Assembly (NCBI GenBank): GCA_027346765.1
Contig: DAIERN010000047.1
Coordinates: 1-8,693, forward strand
Direction: 5' to 3'
Source: Chloroflexota bacterium
GTDB lineage: Bacteria > Chloroflexota > Limnocylindria > Limnocylindrales > CSP1-4
DNA length: 8,693 bases
Shown: one piece after another, positions 1 through 5,813 of the stretch
How positions within the stretch are numbered: the stretch's first letter is position 1
How the letters are laid out: each line of letters begins with the position of its first letter
Program-made: the position numbers and the translations under genes
Notes under the pieces: generated by a model
What the model was told of the DNA's origin: nothing
Databases searched by the model: none
The model's input: the letters and a program-made list of their open reading frames with translations, nothing else

Positions 1-1
1 C

Positions 2-115
2 GCCGGCTACGTGACGGCGGCGATCTTCGTCGCCGGCATCAGCGCCTGGTACATGCTGCGCAGGCGCCACATGGATCTGGCCAAGCGCTCGTTCCGCATG
101 GCCGCGCTGTTCGGC
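2..115 (+). pseudogene. cydA: CydA fragment (cytochrome bd ubiquinol oxidase subunit I), joined in frame to an ABC ATPase
   Basis: Read from base 2, the first ~36 codons give a stretch beginning AGYVTAAIFVAGISAW and continuing through YMLRRRHMDLAKRSFRMA. This matches the CydA segment that in E. coli reads roughly GAFFVLGISAWYLLKGRD followed by FAKRSFAIAASFG: a membrane helix, a short charged turn, then the next helix. CydA is the haem-bearing quinol-oxidising subunit of the bd terminal oxidase. The CydA reading stops making sense at about bases 105-118 (AALFG), after which the frame is clearly an ABC ATPase. The gene is cut by the window's left edge, and no CydA C-terminus or CydB follows. 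The family call is from memory of the motif. The join is probably an assembly chimera rather than a real fusion. Confidence 0.68.
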
Positions 116-772
116 GTGCCGTTCTTCCGCCGCGGCAAGCGCATCGCCGAGGTGCTCGAGCTGGTCGAGCTGACAGGGGCGCGCAACCGCCGTGCCGAGA
201 ACCTGAGCGGTGGCATGCAGCGCCGCCTCGAGCTTGCCTGCGCGCTCGTTCACGGGCCGCAGCTGCTCATCCTCGACGAGCCGACCGCGGGCATCGACCC
301 GTTGCTGCGGACGCGCATCTGGCAGGAGCTGGACCGCCAGCGGCGGGCCGGCGCGACGGTCGTGGTTACCACCCAATACGTGTCGGAAGCGGAGTACTGC
401 GATGCCGTGGCGCTCATCTCGGGCGGCCGGCTGATCGCCTACGCGCCGCCGGCCGATCTGCGGCGCATGGCGCTGGGTGGTGAAGTGATAGAAGTTGGCA
501 CGCGCGGCCCATTTGACGTGCGCGCCCTGACGCGGATCGAGGGCGTCAACAACGTCCGCCAGATGGGCCCGGCGCAGCTGCTGGTCTTCGCCCACGATGC
601 CGGCCTGGCCAGTCCCCGCGTGACCGCGGCGATCAACGCTGCCGGCGGCCATGTCGAGTACAGCCGCGAATACCGGCCCACCTTCGATGAGGTCTTCGCC
701 GCGCTGGTGACCGGCGATGCCGACGCTCGAGCGCAACAGGACCCGGCCGACCAGGGCCGGGCCGTCGCATGA
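2..772 (+). CDS. ABC transporter ATP-binding protein, 5'-truncated/chimeric (C-terminal part of the ATPase)
   Basis: From about base 108 onward this is the helical and C-terminal part of an ABC-2 exporter ATPase. Counting from the ATG at 11, I see the signature LSGGMQ (residues 65-70), Walker B LLILDEP (85-91), a D-loop AGIDP (93-97) and a C-terminal regulatory tail ending in FDEVFAALV (225-233), as in drug/polysaccharide-exporter ATPases. Walker A and the Q-loop are absent; their place is taken by CydA-like sequence. The switch (H-loop) position reads TTQYVSEAEYCD, with Gln122 where most families have His; I recall a subfamily with this TTQYVxEA pattern. The stop TGA overlaps the next gene's ATG (ATGA, 769-772), which implies translational coupling with the permease. 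The intact protein would energise that permease; the substrate is unknown. As drawn, this ORF could not bind ATP normally. Confidence 0.85.
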   Translation, partial: AGYVTAAIFVAGISAWYMLRRRHMDLAKRSFRMAALFGVPFFRRGKRIAEVLELVELTGARNRRAENLSGGMQRRLELACALVHGPQLLILDEPTAGIDPLLRTRIWQELDRQRRAGATVVVTTQYVSEAEYCDAVALISGGRLIAYAPPADLRRMALGGEVIEVGTRGPFDVRALTRIEGVNNVRQMGPAQLLVFAHDAGLASPRVTAAINAAGGHVEYSREYRPTFDEVFAALVTGDADARAQQDPADQGRAVA

Positions 773-1971
773 GAAACCTGATCGTCGGCCCCTTCAAATC
801 GATTGCCCGGATCCTCGCCCAGGTCCGCAAGGAGCTGATCCAGGTTCGTCGCCGCCCGGGTGCCTTCATCAGCCTCGTCCTGGGTCCGTTCCTGATCATG
901 GCCATCTTCGGCCTGGGTTACACCGGCGTGCGCCGGCCACTCGACACCGTGGTCGTGATCCCGCCCAACGTGTCGCTGCCGCGCGACCGGGCGTTCTATC
1001 AAGGGCTGGCCGGGCCGGCGCTCAATATCGTCAGCGTCGACGAGACGCCCGATGCCGCGCGGAGCCGCCTGGCGCTCCAGCAGCTCGACCTGATCGTGGT
1101 GGCCCCTACGGACGCGGCGGACAAGTTCCGCTCCGGCCGGCAGGCGGAGATAACAGTTGAGTACAACTCGGTCGACCCGGTCGAAGCGGGCTACGCCGAC
1201 TTTCTCGCCGGGGTGCTCGACCAGAAGATCAATGAGCAGATCATCAAAGAGGCGGTGTCGGAAGGCCAGTCGTACGTCATCGGCGAGACCGGCGCGGAGA
1301 TCCACGTCCCACCGGAGGTCGTCGCCGCGCCAACCACGGTGAGCGTCACCAACCTTGCGCCCACCCGGCCCGACGTCGTGGGCTTCGCGGCGCCGGCGGC
1401 GTTGGCGCTGATGCTCCAGCACATGGCCGTCACCCTCACCGCGCTGTCGTTCGTGCGCGAGCGGATGTCGGGCGCGATGGAGCTGCTGCGCGTCTCGCCG
1501 GTCAATGCGCTCGAGCTGGCCCTGGGCAAGTACCTGGGCCTGGGCATCGTCAGCGGGATCATCGCCGCGATCACCGTCGCGTTGCTCGTCTTTGGGCTGG
1601 GCGTGCCCATGCTGGGCAACGTCTGGCTGATCGTGCTCGTCATCGCCCTGCTCATCGCCGCGAGCCTGGGCCTGGGCCTGATCATCTCGGTCGTGTCCGA
1701 CTCGGAACGCCAGGCCGTCCAGCTCTCGCTGCTGCTCCTGCTCGCGTCGGTCTTCTTCTCCGGCTTCGTGCTGCCCGTGCACGAGTTCCGCGAGGGCGTG
1801 CAGTACGGCGCGTACGCGCTGCCGGTGACGCACGGCATCCGGCTCTTGCAGGACCTGATGCTGCGCGGCGACACGACGGCGTGGTGGCAGCTGGGCGTCT
1901 TGGGCGCGTTGGCCGGTGGGTTCCTTATCCTGACCGTCGTGCTTGTGCGAAGAACCTTGCGCGGCGCGTGA
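769..1971 (+). CDS. ABC-2 type transporter permease
   Basis: A 400-residue inner-membrane permease with ABC-2 (YhhJ/YadH-like) architecture. It has one N-terminal helix at about residues 32-51, a long extracytoplasmic domain (about 52-203), then five hydrophobic segments near 204-228, 256-278, 284-308, 317-335 and 371-393. Between helices 2 and 3 lies RERMSGAMELLRVSP (230-244), the conserved cytoplasmic ER..G..E..L..SP coupling element of this family. The N-terminal segment before helix 1 contains the amphipathic RKELIQVRRRPG typical of these permeases. The ATG overlaps the ATPase stop by 4 bp, and the TGA overlaps a GTG of the following gene by 4 bp, so the three are probably one translationally coupled operon. 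Two copies would form the channel with two ATPases. Direction is presumably export; the substrate cannot be told from the sequence. Confidence 0.92.
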   Translation: MRNLIVGPFKSIARILAQVRKELIQVRRRPGAFISLVLGPFLIMAIFGLGYTGVRRPLDTVVVIPPNVSLPRDRAFYQGLAGPALNIVSVDETPDAARSRLALQQLDLIVVAPTDAADKFRSGRQAEITVEYNSVDPVEAGYADFLAGVLDQKINEQIIKEAVSEGQSYVIGETGAEIHVPPEVVAAPTTVSVTNLAPTRPDVVGFAAPAALALMLQHMAVTLTALSFVRERMSGAMELLRVSPVNALELALGKYLGLGIVSGIIAAITVALLVFGLGVPMLGNVWLIVLVIALLIAASLGLGLIISVVSDSERQAVQLSLLLLLASVFFSGFVLPVHEFREGVQYGAYALPVTHGIRLLQDLMLRGDTTAWWQLGVLGALAGGFLILTVVLVRRTLRGA

Positions 1972-2669
1972 CCGTGACCGCGCCAAACCCGCGCCCTGGC
2001 GGGCGGCGGCTGCGCCTGTTGGGCCTCGGCCTGGCTGCCTATGGGGTGATCGGCCTGGTCCTCTTCGTGGCCGTGGCTGTCGCGATCAACAAGCCGCTCG
2101 AGCGCGCCCACGATCTGTCCCTGAAGCTGGATCAGGAGCGCGCCGCGCTCGTGGATACGATGGGCCAGGCGCGCACGACGCTCGAGGACATGAGCCTGGG
2201 TATCAGCGGCGCCGACACGTCGCTGGGCGATGCCAAGGTGGCGACGGATCGCGCCGCAGGTATCGCCAACAGCCTGGCCTCGAGCATGTTCAGCCTGCGT
2301 GATTCGATGTCGCTCACCATCTTTGGGACGCAGCCGCTGGCCGGACTCGCGTCAGGCTTCGACAGCAGCGCCCAGCAGCTCTCCACGCTCAGCACCGAGC
2401 TCACGACGATCGGTGTATCGCTCAACAACAACCGGATCGCGGTCGGCACCACGAGCACGGATCTGGCCAAGCTGGCGCTGTCGCTGGGCGAGCTCACGAC
2501 CATGGTGCGTGACAGCACCGACGTCGAGATCTCGACGGCCAGCCTGGACGCGGTACGACTGGCGGTCTACGCGATCTGCGGCTGGCTGGCGGTCTTCGCC
2601 CTGGGCTGCGTGATCGGCGGGCTCTACCTGGTCCGAAGGGGCGGAAGGAGCCGACTGACCGCGGGCTAG
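1968..2669 (+). CDS. Two-helix membrane protein of an ABC exporter operon, function unknown
   Basis: I do not recognise a family. The start chosen is GTG at 1968, which overlaps the permease stop by 4 bp (GTGA), matching the preceding junction; GTG at 1974 is an alternative. An in-frame ATG at 1881 lies inside the permease and is unlikely. The 233-residue product has a basic N-terminus (GGRRLR), a helix at about 16-40, an extracytoplasmic region (41-195) rich in Leu, Ser, Thr and Ala with few aromatics and heptad-like hydrophobic spacing, a second helix at about 196-222, and a basic tail (RRGGRSR). This hairpin with a long helical outer stalk resembles the general plan of export accessory or YhgE/Pip-like stalk proteins, but that is only an analogy. 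Tight coupling suggests it assists or regulates the ABC exporter. Confidence 0.8.
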   Translation: MTVTAPNPRPGGRRLRLLGLGLAAYGVIGLVLFVAVAVAINKPLERAHDLSLKLDQERAALVDTMGQARTTLEDMSLGISGADTSLGDAKVATDRAAGIANSLASSMFSLRDSMSLTIFGTQPLAGLASGFDSSAQQLSTLSTELTTIGVSLNNNRIAVGTTSTDLAKLALSLGELTTMVRDSTDVEISTASLDAVRLAVYAICGWLAVFALGCVIGGLYLVRRGGRSRLTAG

Positions 2670-2713
2670 CTTCGGCGACGGGCTAGCTTCGGCGACGGGC
2701 TAGCTTCGGCGGT
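2663..2713 (+). repeat. 17-bp tandem repeat, three copies, each carrying a stop codon
   Basis: The unit GGGCTAGCTTCGGCGAC occurs at 2663-2679 and 2680-2696, and as a third copy at 2697-2713 differing in its last two bases. The first copy contains the TAG stop (2667-2669) of the upstream gene. Because 17 is not a multiple of three, the TAGs at 2667, 2684 and 2701 fall in three different frames. The palindromic core GCTAGC gives the same on the minus strand. It lies between two convergent genes. Confidence 0.9.
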
Positions 2714-2735
2714 GGCTGGCTTTCAGCCACGGCCG
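2707..2735 (+). terminator. Strong hairpin at a convergent gene boundary, candidate bidirectional terminator
   Basis: A 7-bp stem GTGGCTG/CAGCCAC (2712-2718 with 2724-2730) closes a 5-base loop. A G-G mismatch (2711/2731) is followed by four more pairs (CGGC 2707-2710 with GCCG 2732-2735). The structure sits where the plus-strand ABC operon and the minus-strand MgtC gene converge, and it contains the MgtC stop codon (2723-2725). No U-run follows on either side, so intrinsic termination is inferred; it could instead be an mRNA 3'-end stabiliser. Confidence 0.5.
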
Positions 2736-3379
2736 TTGATCTGCGGCAGGCGCTGCTGGTGCGATTGGGTCGACCACGGACCGGCCGTTGGCGGCGCCGG
2801 TACGGATGCGTGCCACGCGGCGATCGGCGGTTGGGACGCACTCACCGGTTGGGGCGTCCGCTTGGACTGAGGTTCGTCGTCCGTTTCCGGTGCGAAATCG
2901 TCCTCGGGGTCAATCGTGCTCAGGCCCGCGCGCACTCGGCGAGCACGGACGAGCTCCTCCGGCCCCGCGAACTGGAGCAGCAGGAACAGCAGTACTGCGG
3001 CTCCCAAGCCAAGGACGTACAGCCCAAGTCCTATGGCCATGCCCAGGCCGGCAGCCACCCACATGCCAGCGGCCGTCGTCAGGCCGATCACGTGTCGGCG
3101 AGTGTGCAGGATGGCGCCCGCTCCAAGGAAGCCGATGCCGCTGATGATGAAGCCGATCACCCCTGAACCTCTGTCAGCGCCAAAGGCAGCGATTGGCACG
3201 ACCGTGAAGATGGCAGCGCCCAACCCAACCAGGCCGTACGTGCGGATTCCGGCCGGCTTCCCGGCGAGTTCACGTTCAAGGCCGACCAGTCCGCCCAGGA
3301 TGCCGGCGACGACGATGCGCAACAGCGCGGTCACCTGCGGATCGTTGAGGAGCGCGTTCAGATCGAAGTTGGGTGGCAT
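2723..3379 (-). CDS. MgtC/SapB family membrane protein (copy 1) with a disordered C-terminal tail
   Basis: A 218-residue integral membrane protein. Family motifs are clear: GLERELAGKPAGIRTYGLVG (33-52), GIGFLGAGAI (81-90) and GLTTAAGMWVAAGLG (99-113). Hydrophobic segments lie near 17-36, 46-66, 71-91 and 103-136. In Salmonella, MgtC aids growth in low magnesium and modulates the F-type ATP synthase; most environmental relatives have no proven role. Residues 150-218 form a Pro/Ser/Gln-rich, acidic-then-basic tail that looks disordered, in place of the ACT-like domain of MgtC proper. GAGAGGG lies just upstream of the ATG, closer than is usual for a ribosome site. The gene is the downstream member of a tandem pair with a close paralogue and may be cotranscribed with it. 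It converges on the ABC operon, and its stop lies within a hairpin. Confidence 0.93.
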   Translation of the reverse strand: MPPNFDLNALLNDPQVTALLRIVVAGILGGLVGLERELAGKPAGIRTYGLVGLGAAIFTVVPIAAFGADRGSGVIGFIISGIGFLGAGAILHTRRHVIGLTTAAGMWVAAGLGMAIGLGLYVLGLGAAVLLFLLLQFAGPEELVRARRVRAGLSTIDPEDDFAPETDDEPQSKRTPQPVSASQPPIAAWHASVPAPPTAGPWSTQSHQQRLPQINGRG

Positions 3380-3435
3380 CAGCCCTCTCAGCTACCCCCG
3401 GTGACGCGGAGCCGGCACAGTGTGCGATGCCGCTC

Positions 3436-3461
3436 GCGCAATCTCAATAGGGATAGCGCAA
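3436..3461 (-). promoter_or_regulatory. Direct repeat GCGCAA with 20-bp period upstream of MgtC copy 1
   Basis: GCGCAA occurs at 3436-3441 and again at 3456-3461, that is two helical turns apart, in an AT-richer patch of the 112-bp gap between the two MgtC genes (3380-3491). On the minus strand these read TTGCGC. This could be a regulator-binding pair or part of a promoter for MgtC copy 1. The gap is too short for an M-box magnesium riboswitch and I see no such structure. The evidence is positional only. Confidence 0.2.
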
Positions 3462-3491
3462 ATTGATGGCGCGTGCCTTGGGAGGCGACCG

Positions 3492-3986
3492 CTACCCCTC
3501 TGGGCCACGCAACTCATCTGAGCCGGCCGGCGCGCCATCGCGGTGGGCTCGCCTGGCGTGCAGGGCGCGTTCCAGTCGGTCCAGCTGCAGGACCAGGAGC
3601 ACCGCGACCGCGACCCCGACACCCACGATGTACAGGCCTCCGCCAATGGCCACGCCGATCACCGCCGCCACCCAGATACCGGCGGCCGTGGTGAGTCCGA
3701 TGACGCGCCGCTTCGTATGAAGGATGATGCCCGCACCCAGAAAGCCGATGCCGGTGATGATGCCCTGGCCGATGCGCGAACCGGGGTCGCCCGCGCCGAA
3801 CAGGATCGTCCCGACTGCCATGAAGCCGGCGGCGCCCATGCCCACCAGGACGTATGTCCGGAGTCCGGCCGACTTGCCCTGGACTTCGCGTTCGACGCCG
3901 ATCAGCGCCGAGAGCACGCCCGCGACGACGACCCGCAGCAGCGCGTCGACCTGCGGATCCCGCAGCAGCTGGCTCAGATCGGGCAC
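3492..3986 (-). CDS. MgtC/SapB family membrane protein (copy 2)
   Basis: A second MgtC/SapB-type protein, clearly homologous to the gene just downstream of it on the same strand. Both begin DL..LL.DPQV.ALLR.VVAG and share GIGFLGAG.ILHT and VIGLTTAAG.WVAA. I place the start at GTG 3984-3986 because it aligns with the N-terminus of copy 1 (MPPNFDLNALL against VPDLSQLL); the longer reading to ATG 4097 would add low-complexity residues and run across the start of the divergent gene. The product is then 164 residues, with motifs GVEREVQGKSAGLRTYVLVG (30-49), GIGFLGAG (79-86) and GLTTAAGIWVAA (97-108). The tail after residue 148 is much shorter than in copy 1. No good ribosome-binding site precedes the GTG, so leaderless translation is possible. 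The gap to the divergent gene is only 34 bp. Confidence 0.88.
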   Translation of the reverse strand: MPDLSQLLRDPQVDALLRVVVAGVLSALIGVEREVQGKSAGLRTYVLVGMGAAGFMAVGTILFGAGDPGSRIGQGIITGIGFLGAGIILHTKRRVIGLTTAAGIWVAAVIGVAIGGGLYIVGVGVAVAVLLVLQLDRLERALHARRAHRDGAPAGSDELRGPEG

Positions 3987-4020
3987 GCGGTCAGTGTGGG
4001 CGTGCGAGGATGGGCGCGCA

Positions 4021-4818
4021 ATGACCTCGTTTCTCGCGACTGAGCTGCTGCCCGTCGCCGACGCGTTCCTCGCCGAGCCCGGCCTGACGCTCGACACGCT
4101 GGCGGCGCATTGGGCGGCCTATGGCGCGCGGCGGCCCATGACCGCTGAGGAGATGAGGGGCGCGGATCGCCGCGCGCAGCGGCTGGGCGTATCTGGACGC
4201 GAGCTCATGGAGCAGGCCGGAACCGCGGTCGCAGTCGCGGCGCGGGCGCTGCTCAACTCGACTGATCGGCCCTCCTCGGGGCTGGTGCTGATCCTTGCCG
4301 GCCCGGGCAACAACGGCGGCGACGCGTTCGTTGCCGCGCGGCGCCTGGCGGACGCGAACGTCCGCTCGTACGTCGTCCTCGTTAGCGCCGCATTCCGGCC
4401 GGGCACACCCGATGCCGCGGCCAACTGGGATCGGCTCGATGGCGTGGCGCCGGTTCAACGGATGCACGCCGCCAGCGGCCACGACGTCGCGATCCTGCTC
4501 AACGGCATCGAGCGCGCCGCGCTGGTGATCGACGGTCTGCTCGGGACCGGCGTGCGCGGCGCCATGCGCGAGCCCATCGCCCAGGCGGTCGATCTGTGTC
4601 TCGCCGCTCGGAAGCACGGTGTCCCCATCCTGGCCATCGACACGCCCACCGCGCTCGACCTCACGTCGGGCGAGCCGTCGGAGCCCAACGTTCACGCCGA
4701 CCTGACCGTCACCTTCCACCGACCAAAGGACGGCCTGCAAACGCGGACCGGACGCGCCCTCGCCGGCCGGTTGCTGGTCGCGCCCATCGGCATCCCCATC
4801 GAGGCCGACCATGACTGA
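4021..4818 (+). CDS. nnrE: NAD(P)H-hydrate epimerase (YjeF N-terminal domain protein)
   Basis: NnrE (EC 5.1.99.6) interconverts the R and S forms of damaged, hydrated NAD(P)H so that a partner ADP/ATP-dependent dehydratase can restore NAD(P)H. With ATG 4021 the product has 265 residues. Family motifs are MTAEEMRGADRRA (40-52), LMEQAG (62-67), the nucleotide loop GPGNNGGD (94-101), VIDGLLGTG (169-177), ADLTVTFHRPKDGL (226-239) and the terminal APIGIP (254-259). Only the epimerase domain is present; no dehydratase domain follows here. The usual D-I/V-P-S-G element reads DTPTALD (207-213), so the Ser-Gly is replaced by Thr-Ala. Start 4021 is supported by GAGGA at 4006-4010 and good codon bias, and gives a 39-residue N-terminal extension. 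ATG 4138 would give the standard-length protein and stays possible. It overlaps the next gene by 8 bp. Confidence 0.88.
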   Translation: MTSFLATELLPVADAFLAEPGLTLDTLAAHWAAYGARRPMTAEEMRGADRRAQRLGVSGRELMEQAGTAVAVAARALLNSTDRPSSGLVLILAGPGNNGGDAFVAARRLADANVRSYVVLVSAAFRPGTPDAAANWDRLDGVAPVQRMHAASGHDVAILLNGIERAALVIDGLLGTGVRGAMREPIAQAVDLCLAARKHGVPILAIDTPTALDLTSGEPSEPNVHADLTVTFHRPKDGLQTRTGRALAGRLLVAPIGIPIEADHD

Positions 4819-5044
4819 CGTCACGCCGCCGGTTGATCCGCGCCCCAACACACGCGTTCGGGACCGCGATGTCCTTCTGGCGGCCGCACTCGTCGTCGCC
4901 GGCGTGCTGATCGTCGCCTGGCTGACCGGTCTTGTGCCCGCCCTGGACGACGTGATCGGCCTTGCGCCCGTCGTGATCGTCGGTCTTATCGCGGTGACGA
5001 TCCTGGTTCTCGCCCGCGCTCTCTGGCCGCGCCGCTCCCCTTAG
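4811..5044 (+). CDS. Small two-helix membrane protein, unknown function
   Basis: A 77-residue protein with a hydrophilic N-terminus (TPPVDPRPNTRVRDRD), hydrophobic helices at about 20-41 and 50-71, and a basic end (LWPRRSP). I recognise no family. It is likely real: its ATG overlaps the epimerase stop by 8 bp, GAGG at 4801-4804 is well placed, and it keeps the G/C third-position bias. The loop between helices (GLVPALDDVIG) and the basic ends fit a hairpin with both termini in the cytoplasm. It is probably cotranscribed with the epimerase, but no functional link can be drawn. Its TAG overlaps the stop of the convergent plsY gene in the four bases 5041-5044. Confidence 0.7.
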   Translation: MTDVTPPVDPRPNTRVRDRDVLLAAALVVAGVLIVAWLTGLVPALDDVIGLAPVVIVGLIAVTILVLARALWPRRSP

Positions 5045-5679
5045 AGCGCGCCGCTGCCCCTGTCGTCGCTCCGGGCCATGGGGTCGAAGCGGCGCTCTTC
5101 GCCGCGCAGCAGACGCCCGATGTTGTCGTGGTGAGCGATCCACACCATGGCCGTGCCCAGCAGCGCGAACAGGAAGTACGGCCACGGCGTCCAGCCCAGC
5201 AGGACGAACACGCCGATGATCGCCGATCCCACCGCGGTGCCGATCAGCGAGCCCAGCGAGACCAGCCGCGTCAGCACGATCGGGACGATGAAGAAGGGCA
5301 GCCCGAATGGGATCGCCAGCGGCGCCATGAAGAGCGTCGCGCCGATGCCGGTGGCGACGCCGCGGCCGCCGTGGAAGCGCAGGAAGACGGAGCGCGCGGC
5401 CCCGACCACGCAGGCGACGCCCGTCAGCGCCACGCCCAGCGTCGTACCACCGGCCAGCGCCGCGACCGCGACTGGCACGAAACCCTTCAGCACGTCGAGC
5501 GTCGCCACCAGGGCCGCGCGCCACGCGCCCATTGCGCGTAACGCGTTCGTGCCGCCGGTGCGACCGCTGCCCACCGTGCGCGGGTCGCGCGCGCCGGTGA
5601 GCCGCGCCACGATGACGCCCATGGGCAACGAGCCGGCGAGGTAGCCGGCGGCTATGAAAAGGAGGTCGAGCAAGGTCAT
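5041..5679 (-). CDS. plsY: Glycerol-3-phosphate acyltransferase PlsY (acyl-phosphate dependent)
   Basis: PlsY transfers the acyl group of acyl-phosphate (made by PlsX) to sn-glycerol-3-phosphate, giving lysophosphatidic acid, the first step of membrane phospholipid synthesis; it is an integral membrane enzyme. The 212-residue length is normal. I see the N-terminal AGYLAGSLPMGVIVARL, motif 1 as GSGRTGGTNALRAMG (37-51), LDVLKG (61-66), motif 2 as FHGGRGVATGIG (102-113), and motif 3 as HHDNIGRLLRGEE (183-195). Oddities: motif 1 is GSGRTGGTN rather than GSGNxGATN; motif 2 has GGRG rather than GGKG; and the usual Gly-His before motif 2 is Gly-Ala (93-94). Some of these may be lineage traits. The gene is convergent with the small membrane gene (4-bp stop overlap) and divergent from the dihydrolipoyl dehydrogenase gene, 134 bp away. 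No clear ribosome-binding site is visible. Confidence 0.93.
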   Translation of the reverse strand: MTLLDLLFIAAGYLAGSLPMGVIVARLTGARDPRTVGSGRTGGTNALRAMGAWRAALVATLDVLKGFVPVAVAALAGGTTLGVALTGVACVVGAARSVFLRFHGGRGVATGIGATLFMAPLAIPFGLPFFIVPIVLTRLVSLGSLIGTAVGSAIIGVFVLLGWTPWPYFLFALLGTAMVWIAHHDNIGRLLRGEERRFDPMARSDDRGSGAL

Positions 5680-5758
5680 CTGTCGGAGTCGACCCAGTCG
5701 TTACGCCGCGCCGGGCATGCGCAGGTTGCGCTGATGGTTCACTCGCGGGACAGTGTAC

Positions 5759-5768
5759 CCAGCGCTGG
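5759..5768. promoter_or_regulatory. Palindrome CCAGCGCTGG in the divergent plsY-lpd intergenic region
   Basis: A perfect 10-bp palindrome at 5759-5768, flanked by GTAC on the left (5755-5758) and TACC on the right (5769-5772), lies in the 134-bp gap between plsY and the dehydrogenase operon. Its position, about 45 bp before the GTG start, would suit an operator for a dimeric regulator. Short GC palindromes are common by chance here. I found no convincing -10/-35 pair in this gap for either direction. Confidence 0.2.
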
Positions 5769-5813
5769 TACCATCGAAGCGATGTTTCCCACCGTCCGAT
5801 TGGCCAGCTGAAC

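Noticed and set aside
1..772. Genuine cytochrome bd-ABC fusion protein as a new system
   Set aside because: The ATPase lacks Walker A, the CydA part is a mid-protein fragment, and the join is ~110 bases from the window end with a similar artefact at the other end. Misassembly explains it better.
439..1986. 515-residue open frame on the minus strand opposite the ABC genes
   Set aside because: It is very rich in Arg, Asp, Gln and His with no domain, the usual antisense shadow of GC-rich coding sequence. The plus strand carries clear ABC motifs and operon-type overlaps.
2663..2713. CRISPR-like repeat array
   Set aside because: The 17-bp copies are directly adjacent with no spacers.
3380..3491. 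Possible magnesium riboswitch (M-box) upstream of MgtC copy 1
   Set aside because: The gap is only 112 bp and I could not fold the multi-helix M-box core in it.
3724..4020. 99-codon upstream extension of the epimerase frame
   Set aside because: It is the antisense shadow of MgtC copy 2 (MMPAPRKPMPVMMP...), and a ribosome site supports ATG 4021.
3987..4097. N-terminal extension of MgtC copy 2 to ATG 4097
   Set aside because: It would add 37 low-complexity residues and overlap the divergent epimerase start. The paralogue's N-terminus aligns with GTG 3986.
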